38,160 nucleotides of DNA from Lachnospiraceae bacterium (GTDB taxonomy: Bacteria > Bacillota > Clostridia > Lachnospirales > Lachnospiraceae). Location of the stretch: positions 1 through 38,160 of the forward strand of contig JAILRA010000081.1 in assembly GCA_024698715.1 (NCBI GenBank), in the 5' to 3' direction. Every line of letters begins with the position of its first letter. Within the stretch, counting starts at the first letter, position 1. Below the pieces are notes generated by a model. It was not told the origin of the DNA and ran no database searches. It was given only the letters and a program-made list of their open reading frames with translations. This document shows, one piece after another, positions 31,522 to 38,160 of this stretch. The translations under genes and the position numbers were made by a program.

Positions 31522-32229
31522 ATGGAGAACACAAACATTAAGAAAACAAACAGATTTATGGAAGGATTCAGATTTTTGATTTACGGTCTTGAAGTATTCG
31601 GAGTAATAGGATTTGAACTTCTTTGGGGCTTCGTTGTTGAGCCTCGTATTTATCAAAGAGAAGTAAATGATTTCAATACGTGGCAGATGATTGCTCACTG
31701 GGTAGTTACTTGCACGGCATGGGGACTTGGAGCGCTGCTGGTTGTAAAGGAATGTAAGAAAAAATCGGGTCTGGATATTATTGGAAACTTAAAGAATGTA
31801 TCTTTTTTTAACAAGGAAAATCCTGTCAGAGCATGGCAGTGGATTCTGATCGTTATCGGAACGGTTATCTGCCTTGTATCGACATGGATCGACTGGAACG
31901 GAAGCAAGGTTCTGGCTGAGTTTCACAGTCGCGGAGCATTACTCTTTGTATTCCAGTATATTTATTATCTGTTTGAAGTTATGCTCGTTTTGCTTATAAT
32001 AATCTTTGGACAGATGGCATTTGAAAAATGGTTCAACAATAACAGGATCCCTTTCGGGGGAATTCTCGTAGCACTTACCTGGGGGCTCGGACACTGGCTG
32101 TCAAAAGGTTCTCTGGGTGCTGGTTTGTATACGGCGTTCGGAGGATTCGTTTTCGGCAGTGCATATCTTCTGACTAACAGAAATGTTAAGCTGTCTTACA
32201 TATTACTTTGCATAATGTTTATTTTATAA
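31522..32229 (+). CDS. Polytopic membrane protein of the LytTR operon
   Basis: A 235-residue protein with six or seven membrane segments. Near the end it reads LTWGLGHWLSKGSLGAGLYTAFGG, which is loosely reminiscent of CPBP/ABI-type intramembrane proteins, but the diagnostic Glu-Glu motif is not clear. AAAGGAA precedes the start. The LytTR regulator begins eight bases after its stop, so the three genes at 31522-33115 form an operon. It may be the effector or sensor controlled by that regulator. Function unknown. Confidence 0.65.
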   Translation: MENTNIKKTNRFMEGFRFLIYGLEVFGVIGFELLWGFVVEPRIYQREVNDFNTWQMIAHWVVTCTAWGLGALLVVKECKKKSGLDIIGNLKNVSFFNKENPVRAWQWILIVIGTVICLVSTWIDWNGSKVLAEFHSRGALLFVFQYIYYLFEVMLVLLIIIFGQMAFEKWFNNNRIPFGGILVALTWGLGHWLSKGSLGAGLYTAFGGFVFGSAYLLTNRNVKLSYILLCIMFIL

Positions 32230-32237
32230 GGGATATT

Positions 32238-32696
32238 ATGAAACTGATCAAGACAAAAGAAGAAAATATCGAAGAGAATTATCTTGAGCTGCATTACGAT
32301 AAAATTGATGATGAAACCAATGCGGTTCTGGAACGGCTTAGAGATACTCTCCGATATATAGAAGGAACATTTGAAGACAGAAAAGTCACGATAGCACTTA
32401 CGGATATCTTTTACATAGAGACGGTGGACAGGAAAACTTTTGCATACACAAAGGATATGTGTGTCGAGATTAAAGAGGCACTCAGGGATATTCTTGAGGA
32501 ATATTCAAACATCGGGTTTGCGAGAATAAGCAAATCTTCCGTCGTCAATATTTACAAGATAAAGAAACTGCAGGGCGATATCAATATGAGGGTTATCATC
32601 TTTTTGAAGAATGATGAAAAACTCATTATGAACAGAAGTTACAAAAACGAATTCTATGACAGATTAAACAAACTTCAGGGGAGGAAAACGAAATGA
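32238..32696 (+). CDS. LytTR-domain transcriptional regulator
   Basis: The start at 32238 follows AAGGGA. The 152-residue protein has a short N-terminal region and a C-terminal LytTR DNA-binding domain (ALTDIFYIETVDRKTFAYT, GFARISKSSVVNI, NRSYKNEF). There is no receiver domain, so it is not a classical response regulator. The LytTR plus DUF3021 gene pair is a known arrangement in Firmicutes, in which the membrane partner restrains the regulator. The stop overlaps the next start (ATGA). A matching 9-12-9 direct repeat lies upstream of the operon. Confidence 0.92.
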   Translation: MKLIKTKEENIEENYLELHYDKIDDETNAVLERLRDTLRYIEGTFEDRKVTIALTDIFYIETVDRKTFAYTKDMCVEIKEALRDILEEYSNIGFARISKSSVVNIYKIKKLQGDINMRVIIFLKNDEKLIMNRSYKNEFYDRLNKLQGRKTK

Positions 32697-33115
32697 AACT
32701 GATCAACAAAAGAAACTTTATATCGATCGTGTGCATTTTCTTCACTCTGATCACATGCGGGAAACTTTTATGCGAAAAACTGTGCAATTTCACAGATAAG
32801 TATTACACTGACAACATTTTTACCATTCTTGCCTTTTCGGTACTGATAACGCTGATCCTTTCCGTGCATTATTACCTTCGTAAATTCCCGTTCCTTCTCG
32901 TGTTCATCGGTCAGTACGTAGTGACCGTGGGAATTGTTTTCTTTTGCATATGGATACACGGCCTTTTGTCAGCCAATGCGCCGACTGCATATATGGATAT
33001 GTTCTGGTCGATCACGATACCGTTTTTCGGAGGGGCGGTTGCTTACTACATATGTTTCTTTTATCAGATCAGAAAAGCAAACAAGATGCTTGAAAGACTG
33101 AATGTCGAAGAATGA
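32693..33115 (+). CDS. DUF3021 family membrane protein
   Basis: A 140-residue protein with four membrane segments and a charged C-terminal tail (QIRKANKMLERLNVEE). The size, topology and position directly after a LytTR gene fit DUF3021, whose members act as membrane-bound anti-activators of the neighbouring LytTR regulator. GGGGAGG precedes its ATG, inside the end of the regulator gene, so the two are translationally coupled and should be made in matching amounts. Confidence 0.85.
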   Translation: MKLINKRNFISIVCIFFTLITCGKLLCEKLCNFTDKYYTDNIFTILAFSVLITLILSVHYYLRKFPFLLVFIGQYVVTVGIVFFCIWIHGLLSANAPTAYMDMFWSITIPFFGGAVAYYICFFYQIRKANKMLERLNVEE

Positions 33116-33170
33116 TAATTTTGAATTTTGGACCAAGAACTCCGTCCCCCCCCCAGTCCATTTTGGCAAG

Positions 33171-33202
33171 AAAAAAGGTTCCGGTATTTCTACCGAAACC
33201 TT
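33171..33202 (-). terminator. Terminator of the tRNA-Gln gene (minus strand)
   Basis: On the minus strand AAGGTTTCGGTA (33202-33191) pairs with TACCGGAACCTT (33186-33175), one G-U pair, GAAA loop, followed by six T. It lies three bases after the tRNA 3' end and is the natural terminator of that tRNA. Confidence 0.85.
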
Positions 33203-33204
33203 AG

Positions 33205-33251
33205 CAGCGCTACAAGGATTCGAACCTTGAAATGACGGAGTCAGAGTCCAT
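33205..33251 (-). pseudogene. 3' half of tRNA-Gln(CUG): attachment-site remnant
   Basis: On the minus strand the anticodon stem ATGGA/TCCGT closes the loop CTCTGAC, with anticodon CTG. It is followed by the variable bases CATTT, a perfect T arm CAAGG-TTCGAAT-CCTTG, the acceptor strand TAGCGCT and discriminator G. The D arm and 5' acceptor strand AGCGCTA are missing from the next 60 bases. A 3' tRNA half next to its own terminator is what an element leaves at its distal end after integrating into a tRNA gene. Confidence 0.8.
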
Positions 33252-33306
33252 AGACCAATCGTTTTCAAAGCCTTGCAAACAGGGCATTTCACAAATTGAC
33301 TTTTTC

Positions 33307-33331
33307 GAAAATTACCTATGAAATTACCTAT
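33307..33331. repeat. Tandem direct repeat of GAAATTACCTAT
   Basis: GAAAATTACCTAT (33307-33319) is followed directly by GAAATTACCTAT (33320-33331). It lies about 55 bases inside the element from the tRNA remnant and could be an integrase arm-type site. Confidence 0.5.
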
Positions 33332-34082
33332 ATTCTTTTATAAATTGTATTATTGGTTTTTCCCTCGGAAACAATCAATCCTGTATTGACTAATAAGCTA
33401 AGATATCTCCATGTTGTTGTTTCCGATTTTCCGCACACATCTTTAGCTTCAGATGGAGTTATACTTCCTTGTGAATCTATTATTTCTGCAATCTTAATAA
33501 CTTTTTGATAATCAGAACCATCCAAAACTTCTTTCAAAACTTCTTTCAAACTTCTTTCTTTATTTGAAATAAGTTTATCTTTTTTAGTTTCTGAATTAGA
33601 ATTAGGCGTTCTTTCTTCTTCAGCTTTCACTCTGGCAAATTCCTCATTAATATAGGCAGTTACCAAAGTGTAGTCATCCGTATCATTGTCCGGCTCGAAT
33701 ACAAGCGCGGGAGATCCGATATCACTCAATGTATTTTTGGCTCGTCTGATTCCCGAACCATACGACTGGATTAGTTTGAGATTGAAAAACATCTCCTTCA
33801 GTTCTGCGTTCAGATACTTACGATCCTTAAATTCGATTTTGTGTTCAAATCCTCTATCGTCAATGGCGGCAGGGGTCTGTTATGGTTTATAAAGCTAATA
33901 TGATCCTTGAATACGGAAATTTCTATACAAGTTGGCTTGGAATACTCCTTGTGCAGAATGCAGTTGGTCGCCAGCTCTGCAAATGTGATAGAAGGCCAAT
34001 TGTCTACAATATGTGTGGCATTGGTTTTCGGATCACGTATATTATATTCAGCATCGCAATCATTATAGTAATGTTTTTTTGA
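33328..34082 (-). pseudogene. Decayed AlbA/HATPase-type (Schlafen-like) ATP-binding protein gene
   Basis: From the right, one frame (34082 to 33810) reads DAEYNIRDPKTNA, FAELATNCILHKEYS and INHNRPLPPLTIEDLNTKSN, the HATPase_c_4 part of AlbA_2/Schlafen-AAA_4 proteins. Near 33827-33840 a frameshift moves the sense into the frame FKDRKYLNAELKEMFFNLKLIQSYGSGIRRAK, which runs to the stop at 33328 and ends with a winged-helix tail (SEAKDVCGKSETTTWRYL). The N-terminal AlbA half is gone. Such genes are frequent in mobile elements and may act as regulators. The truncation and frameshift mark it as dead. Confidence 0.8.
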
Positions 34083-34297
34083 CTATACTGATAGAATTTT
34101 GATAAATGAAATCGTTGCATTCCTGCTTCCTTTTCTCATTTGTTAATATTATTAATTAAAAAGGAGTTGTGAAAAAATGAAAAATTGATAGCTTTTTTAT
34201 ATAAAATGTGAATAACTGGTTGTATATTGTAACCATATGACAATAATAAGTGTCTTTATTAATATATTAATATACGGTAATATAATTCTGTGGAGAG
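34083..34297 (+). promoter_or_regulatory. Upstream region of the ECF sigma operon
   Basis: This very AT-rich stretch holds a tiny frame (AAGGAG, then ATG-AAA-AAT-TGA near 34178), the dyad TGGTT-N9-AACCA (34217-34235), and a possible ECF-type promoter with TGTAACC (34228-34234) and TGTCT (34251-34255). TATAAT at 34281-34286 could serve as a sigma-A -10. None of these is certain. Confidence 0.35.
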
Positions 34298-34864
34298 ATG
34301 ATTTTGAAAGATATTGATATTATTAATCTATTCGTTGAAAGAAATGAAAATGCTATAAAGGAAACAAAAATAAAATATAATTCATATTTGATGGCGATCG
34401 CTGATAATATTTTGCACTGTTTTTTCGATGACGAAGAATGCGTTAATGATACGTATTTTAAGACATGGAATACTATACCTCCTACGCTTCCTAAAAATTA
34501 TCAAGCATATATAGGTCGAATAACTCGGAATGGGGCTTTAAATCGTTTACGAGAACAATTGAATTATAAGCATAAAAGTTTATGTTGTGCAATTAGGATA
34601 AATGAATTAGAAGAAATATTTGGTACGAATAGATTTAATCCTGAAAACGATATTGATAACAAATTAATCGGGGATTTGATTAACAAGTTTCTAAGGAATC
34701 TTCCGCAACAAAAAAGAGTGATATTTGTCAGAAGATACTGGTATATGGATTCTATTAAACAAATATCTGAAAGAATGAAACTGTCTGAAATCAAAGTAAA
34801 AATTACTTTAAAACGTATGAGGGATGAATTAAAAAAAATCTTGATAGAAGAGGAATTGTTATGA
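34298..34864 (+). CDS. ECF-type RNA polymerase sigma factor
   Basis: A 188-residue sigma-70 family protein of ECF layout. Region 2 contains DDEECVNDTYFKTWNTIP with an arm YIGRITRNGALNRLRE, and region 4 contains LRNLPQQKRVIFVRRYWY followed by the HTH SIKQISERMKLSEIKVKITLKRM. GGAGAG (34292-34297) touches the ATG and would better fit a TTG start at 34304, two codons later; the ATG is kept as the annotated start. The stop overlaps the next gene (ATGA). Codon use is AT-rich, unlike the genes left of 33 kb. It should direct transcription of its own operon in response to an envelope signal. Confidence 0.88.
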   Translation: MILKDIDIINLFVERNENAIKETKIKYNSYLMAIADNILHCFFDDEECVNDTYFKTWNTIPPTLPKNYQAYIGRITRNGALNRLREQLNYKHKSLCCAIRINELEEIFGTNRFNPENDIDNKLIGDLINKFLRNLPQQKRVIFVRRYWYMDSIKQISERMKLSEIKVKITLKRMRDELKKILIEEELL

Positions 34865-35574
34865 TTAATTTACTCTATTTGTTTTCAGAGATAGAAGATG
34901 ATTTTATTATTGAAGCGGATGGATATCAAGTTGATGTAAATAAAGTAAAAAAGAAAACACATTTTTGGAAAAAATTTTCGGTTGCGGTTTGTTGCATTGC
35001 TTTAATAGGAGTATTGATAGTTGTTTATGCTAATTATACTAAATCAAATGTAATAAAAGCTAAGAACTTGGCAGCTGATAGGTTTGATGATTTTGCGGCA
35101 GAATTTGATCAAGTATTATATTCAAATCAGGATGAAGTAGTTTTCGTTGATTATCGAGGAATATTTGTTTATAGTCTTTCTTTAGAAAAACTTACGGCAT
35201 ATGCGAATTTTAGAATATATAATATGATAGGGACTCAAGGAGATAATTATACTCGCGTTATAGTATCCGAGGATGGACAATATATAAAATTTTACGATGA
35301 TAATAATTATTATTTATTTGATACTCAAAAAAATATAGTCAAAAAAATAGATGGTTATGAAAACTATCCGGATTTTGAAGAATATGAAATTGAGATACTC
35401 CACCCGGATGATCCCAACAGTTTTGATAGCGGACATCCAACATATATAGGAACAGATGGAAAACGAGTTTCATTCGTACTTTTTATAGACGACTATAATA
35501 GCATAACGTATAATAATTTATTTCTTATGAAAGAAACAGACAATGAAATACGCTATTATCAGTTGTTTAAATAG
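34861..35574 (+). CDS. Single-pass membrane protein, anti-sigma factor candidate
   Basis: A 237-residue protein with a short cytoplasmic N-terminus, one membrane helix at about residues 38-58 (SVAVCCIALIGVLIVVYANY) and an extracytoplasmic domain of about 175 residues with beta-propeller-like or all-beta character (VFVDYRGIFVYSLS, VSEDGQYIKFYDDNNYYLF). Its start overlaps the sigma gene by four bases. Position and topology are those of anti-sigma factors, but no zinc-binding or known anti-sigma motif is visible in the N-terminal 35 residues. The partner role is inferred from context. Confidence 0.6.
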   Translation: MINLLYLFSEIEDDFIIEADGYQVDVNKVKKKTHFWKKFSVAVCCIALIGVLIVVYANYTKSNVIKAKNLAADRFDDFAAEFDQVLYSNQDEVVFVDYRGIFVYSLSLEKLTAYANFRIYNMIGTQGDNYTRVIVSEDGQYIKFYDDNNYYLFDTQKNIVKKIDGYENYPDFEEYEIEILHPDDPNSFDSGHPTYIGTDGKRVSFVLFIDDYNSITYNNLFLMKETDNEIRYYQLFK

Positions 35575-35618
35575 AAATGGAAACGGAGTATTTATTATGT
35601 ATTAAAGGAGGTTATCTT

Positions 35619-36749
35619 ATGAAAAGTACTAAGAAATTAATCAAAAATCTTTTGTGTATTGCAATGGCTGTATGTATTATTCTAATACCATTAACAAATG
35701 TGTATGCAAGCGGAATTCCGACAGATGGCAATAAAGATGAAAGTGAAATTAAAAATACGATAGAAAACTATTTAGTAAATTTTGAGAATGAAGATTTAAC
35801 AACAAAAGAAATAAAAGCTGAAATAAACAGATTTGTTTCTCAAGATTCACTTCTTCGAACTGATTCTTTTTGCAATTTAGCGGATTTATTGCTTACACGA
35901 AGAGAAATCATTTCAAACGCAAACTCTCTTGATTTGAAAGAATATAATAAGACTATAACCTTTGATTATTCAAATATGTCTATTTTAAACAATTCGGCAA
36001 CAGTTGATGTTAAAATGACAAAAATGTGGCAATATAGTTTTTATGACAGTGAATCAGGCGCGGCAAATTATTATAAATTTGTACTAATAAAAGAAAATGA
36101 TTCTTGGAAGATTGATAATATTGTAGGTTTATGTCGAACGATAGAAGATTATCGTTTAGTTGAGCTGGGTGATGAAATATCTTTGGATGAGATGAATCAA
36201 TATATTTCTGATATGGAATTAGAGCTCACAGATGATTACGCTGATATTATTGAAGAACCGATAAGAGCTACTACTGCATATTCAACATCAAATGCCTATA
36301 ACTATGCTATTACATATGCTATGAATTATAATACTGCTTATGCTTCGTTTGCTCCGTATGATTGCGCCAATTTTACGTCGCAATGTTTGTATGCAGGTGG
36401 AAAATCAATGGATTTTGGTGTTCCTCTGACAAATAATTGCTGGTTTTATACATCTTATTATATAAGATCTACTTCTTGGACGGCATGCGTTGATTTTAGG
36501 AGTTATATTACTAGTTCAAATTCACAGCTTAATATGAGTGTAAGCGATTGGTATAATGTGTGGATAGGAGATATTATTCAAATGGATAATTCATCTTCTG
36601 TGCCTTGGCATAATATTTTTGTCTCGGGTGTAGTGTATAATGGAAGTGGAAGAAGTGACTTATTGATATGTGCGCATACGAATGATAGATTAAATGTTTC
36701 ATTTGCCGCTTATTTTTCGGGACCTAGAACCTACTTTCATGTGAATTAG
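35619..36749 (+). CDS. Secreted amidase (Amidase_6 family)
   Basis: AAGGAGG before 35619 decides the start, giving 376 residues. A signal peptide ends near VYAS (residue 30). Residues 35-210 form an unrecognised N-terminal domain, perhaps a NTF2-like fold (ATVDVKMTKMWQYSF, FVLIKENDSWKIDNI). The C-terminal part is a putative amidase domain: AYNYAITYAMNYN, YDCANFTSQCLYAGG with candidate nucleophile C249, then WHNIFVSG (H331) and LICAHTND (H353). Such NlpC/P60-like enzymes are thought to act on cell-wall peptides. It follows the sigma/anti-sigma pair and is probably its main output. Confidence 0.85.
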   Translation: MKSTKKLIKNLLCIAMAVCIILIPLTNVYASGIPTDGNKDESEIKNTIENYLVNFENEDLTTKEIKAEINRFVSQDSLLRTDSFCNLADLLLTRREIISNANSLDLKEYNKTITFDYSNMSILNNSATVDVKMTKMWQYSFYDSESGAANYYKFVLIKENDSWKIDNIVGLCRTIEDYRLVELGDEISLDEMNQYISDMELELTDDYADIIEEPIRATTAYSTSNAYNYAITYAMNYNTAYASFAPYDCANFTSQCLYAGGKSMDFGVPLTNNCWFYTSYYIRSTSWTACVDFRSYITSSNSQLNMSVSDWYNVWIGDIIQMDNSSSVPWHNIFVSGVVYNGSGRSDLLICAHTNDRLNVSFAAYFSGPRTYFHVN

Positions 36750-36768
36750 ATGGTTTAATATATTTCTT

Positions 36769-37407
36769 ATGAGAAGAAAAAGAAAAAAAACATTAAACAT
36801 AATAAGTATTTTGTTAGGGATTATATTTTTCCTTTTTTTAGTGCTCAATGTTATACATATGGTAGTTGTGATTAAAGGAAGAGCACACATTCTTGAATTA
36901 AGTATTAAGGATAATCAAATTGTATCAGGACTTCCTTCTCAAAAAGCCGATTGCATTTTAATACTTGGAGCGGCTGTATGGGATGGAAGTCCCAGTCCCA
37001 TACTCAAAGAAAGGTTAAATATGGGGGCTGCTCTTTATAAAGCTGGAGCATCAAATAAGATTCTTTTATCCGGTGACAGTGATAGTAACGGATACAATGA
37101 AGTTTTGATAATGGAGGATTATCTTGTCGAACAGTTATCAATACCTCAAAAGGATATTATAAAAGATTATAAGGGTGTTTCAACATATGAGAGTATAAAG
37201 CATGCAAAAGAAGATTATTATGTGAATAGTGCGATAATAGTTACTCAAAAATATCATCTTTTTAGGGCAAATTATATCGCATCGTCTCTTAAAATAGAAA
37301 CATATGGCGCGGATGCCCAAAAATCAAAGTTTTCAGGAAGGCAATTGAGAGAGGCGCGTGAATGTATGGCGAGAATAAAAGATTTCTTTTTTTGTTTATG
37401 GAAATAA
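36769..37407 (+). CDS. SanA/YdcF-like DUF218 membrane protein
   Basis: A 212-residue protein with one N-terminal membrane helix (residues 9-30) and a DUF218 domain: ADCILILGAAVWDGSPSPILKERL, NKILLSGDSDSNGYNE, STYESIKHAKE and IIVTQKYHLFRANYIA. These motifs match the SanA/YdcF/ElyC family, in which SanA of enterobacteria affects envelope permeability to vancomycin. The biochemical activity is unsettled. It starts 19 bases after the amidase gene with a weak ribosome binding site and ends the cargo operon. Confidence 0.88.
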   Translation: MRRKRKKTLNIISILLGIIFFLFLVLNVIHMVVVIKGRAHILELSIKDNQIVSGLPSQKADCILILGAAVWDGSPSPILKERLNMGAALYKAGASNKILLSGDSDSNGYNEVLIMEDYLVEQLSIPQKDIIKDYKGVSTYESIKHAKEDYYVNSAIIVTQKYHLFRANYIASSLKIETYGADAQKSKFSGRQLREARECMARIKDFFFCLWK

Positions 37408-37430
37408 AATAGTTGTAATAATATATTCGC

Positions 37431-37475
37431 GGGAGTAAGTTTTTCAGGGTACTATCGAGAAAGATCCTCCCTTTT
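37431..37475 (+). terminator. Possible terminator of the cargo operon
   Basis: GGGAG (37431-37435) pairs with CTCCC (37467-37471) and is followed by TTTT. An inner imperfect stem (TTTTTC with GAGAAA) may help. The loop is long, so it is weak. It lies across the end of the convergent relaxase gene. Confidence 0.3.
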
Positions 37476-38160
37476 GAGATTCTTTAGAGGTTTTCTCTGC
37501 CTATCCGCTTCGCGTATTTTTTCTTTCCCGATTCTTATTTTTTCATGTACGCTTTTAGGTCTCACATATTCTTCGTATTGCGACATCATCCCCTCGTTTT
37601 TAATGAATCGGAAGACACTTTTTAACTTGTCTTCCATATCACGAATGCCGTCTTGCATTTTTTTCATCTCTGAATTGAACACTGTTTTTATATCGGCAAC
37701 TTTTTTGTCGAAAATATCGTTTATCTTCTCTGATTTAATTCCGATACGGCTGTACTTTATTGCCTTATCCCAAACTTTTTTCGGAACCTTTACGTATTCA
37801 TCTTTTCCAAATAATTTGGGGATTAGTGTTGCTTCTTCACACATTTTTTCAATTACTTTTTCCGAGTGCTCGGTTGCCTTTAGGATAGCATCTTCTTTTT
37901 CGGAATATGCTTCAAGACGTTCTTTGCTTTCTTCTATGGAAGTTTTATATAATTCAGCTTCAGCTTTAAGATCATCAACCTCTTGCATGATTTCTTTATA
38001 TTCAGGAAGAGAATAATTATCACGCTTAACTCCAAGTTCTTCAATCTCTATCCCGCGTTCTTCACATAGTTCTTTGATGTATTCTCTTTCACGATTTTTC
38101 CAAAGACTTTCTTCGTTTTCTTTTTTACTTTTTGCTTTAGGTATACCCATTCCCTGAAGC
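37452..38160 (-). CDS. MobV-type (Pre/Mob) relaxase, C-terminal part
   Basis: The frame is open beyond the right edge, so the 235 or so visible residues are only the C-terminal part; the catalytic N-terminus is outside. LWKNREREYIKELCEERGIEIEELGVKRDNYSLPEYKE is the segment that follows the catalytic domain in plasmid recombination/mobilisation proteins of the Pre/MobV family. It is followed by a long coiled coil (residues about 55-105 and 150-190 of the visible part) and a basic tail. Relaxases nick the origin of transfer and lead the strand into the recipient. It marks the element as mobilisable. Confidence 0.8.
   Translation of the reverse strand, partial: LQGMGIPKAKSKKENEESLWKNREREYIKELCEERGIEIEELGVKRDNYSLPEYKEIMQEVDDLKAEAELYKTSIEESKERLEAYSEKEDAILKATEHSEKVIEKMCEEATLIPKLFGKDEYVKVPKKVWDKAIKYSRIGIKSEKINDIFDKKVADIKTVFNSEMKKMQDGIRDMEDKLKSVFRFIKNEGMMSQYEEYVRPKSVHEKIRIGKEKIREADRQRKPLKNLKREDLSR

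Noticed and set aside
29630-33115. A multi-gene anti-phage island around the TIR gene
   Set aside because: The neighbours (nitrilase, membrane protein, LytTR, DUF3021) are not known defence partners and have their own control signals.
33205-33290. A complete tRNA gene
   Set aside because: The 5' acceptor strand AGCGCTA and a D arm cannot be found in the expected 30-40 bases; only the 3' half folds.
37474-38016. 180-codon plus-strand frame opposite the relaxase gene
   Set aside because: Its Ser/Phe/Ile-rich product is the antisense shadow of the coiled-coil relaxase, which matches a known family.
1-38160. CRISPR arrays, insertion sequences, rRNA genes or riboswitches
   Set aside because: No regularly spaced direct repeats with unique spacers, no transposase-like frame, no rRNA segment and no riboswitch consensus that I recognise was seen.

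Overview
The window looks like a chromosomal segment of a Clostridia bacterium, most likely a Lachnospiraceae (Butyrivibrio/Lachnospira-like). This is inferred from the protein families, the strong AGGAGG-type ribosome binding sites, sigma-A promoters with 17-bp spacers, and a moderate-to-low GC content. No database search was possible; family names rest on motifs and remembered family architecture.

Layout. (1) 1-2413: the 3' end of comEC, holA and a DMT transporter. (2) 2468-6250: a secreted lipoprotein-like protein, then an OmpR-type two-component system. (3) 6377-8205: two GNAT acetyltransferases and a histidine phosphatase. (4) 8251-10854, minus strand: a tight GntR-type operon (YhfC-like intramembrane protease, GntR/YtrA regulator, DUF5808-type membrane protein) behind a readable promoter with an overlapping perfect operator. 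(5) 11158-14051: MIF-like tautomerase, fructosamine-kinase-like protein, remnants of a cobalamin gene (cobI) and a zinc-ribbon membrane protein. (6) 14139-22743: six closely spaced genes on one strand: FtsX permease, ABC ATPase, lipoprotein C45-type Ntn hydrolase, response regulator, histidine kinase and GH127 beta-L-arabinofuranosidase. (7) 23172-33115: housekeeping and accessory genes (AlkZ-related protein, internally deleted aldo/keto reductase, SulP transporter, a paralogue of the first lipoprotein, Lrp regulator, phosphatase, nitrilase, zinc-ribbon TIR protein, and a membrane protein-LytTR-DUF3021 operon). (8) 33205-38160: one end of an integrated mobile element. It starts at the 3' half of a tRNA-Gln(CUG) gene with its terminator. 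It continues with a decayed AlbA/HATPase-type gene and a visibly AT-richer cargo operon (ECF sigma, membrane anti-sigma candidate, secreted amidase, SanA/YdcF-like protein), and runs out of the window in a MobV-type relaxase on the minus strand.

How the parts may work together. The two strongest candidate systems are region 6 and the cargo of region 8. Region 6 pairs a sensory two-component system and an ABC exporter or resistance pump with two hydrolases of different chemistry (amide bond and arabinofuranoside), which suggests sensing and processing of one extracellular compound. The region 8 cargo looks like a portable envelope-stress module in which an ECF sigma factor controls a secreted peptidoglycan-type amidase and a SanA-like envelope protein. 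Several regulatory sites can be read directly: the GntR operator, 11-bp direct repeats before both two-component loci, a LytTR-type 9-12-9 repeat before the LytTR operon, and an AUG-stop element before the SulP gene.
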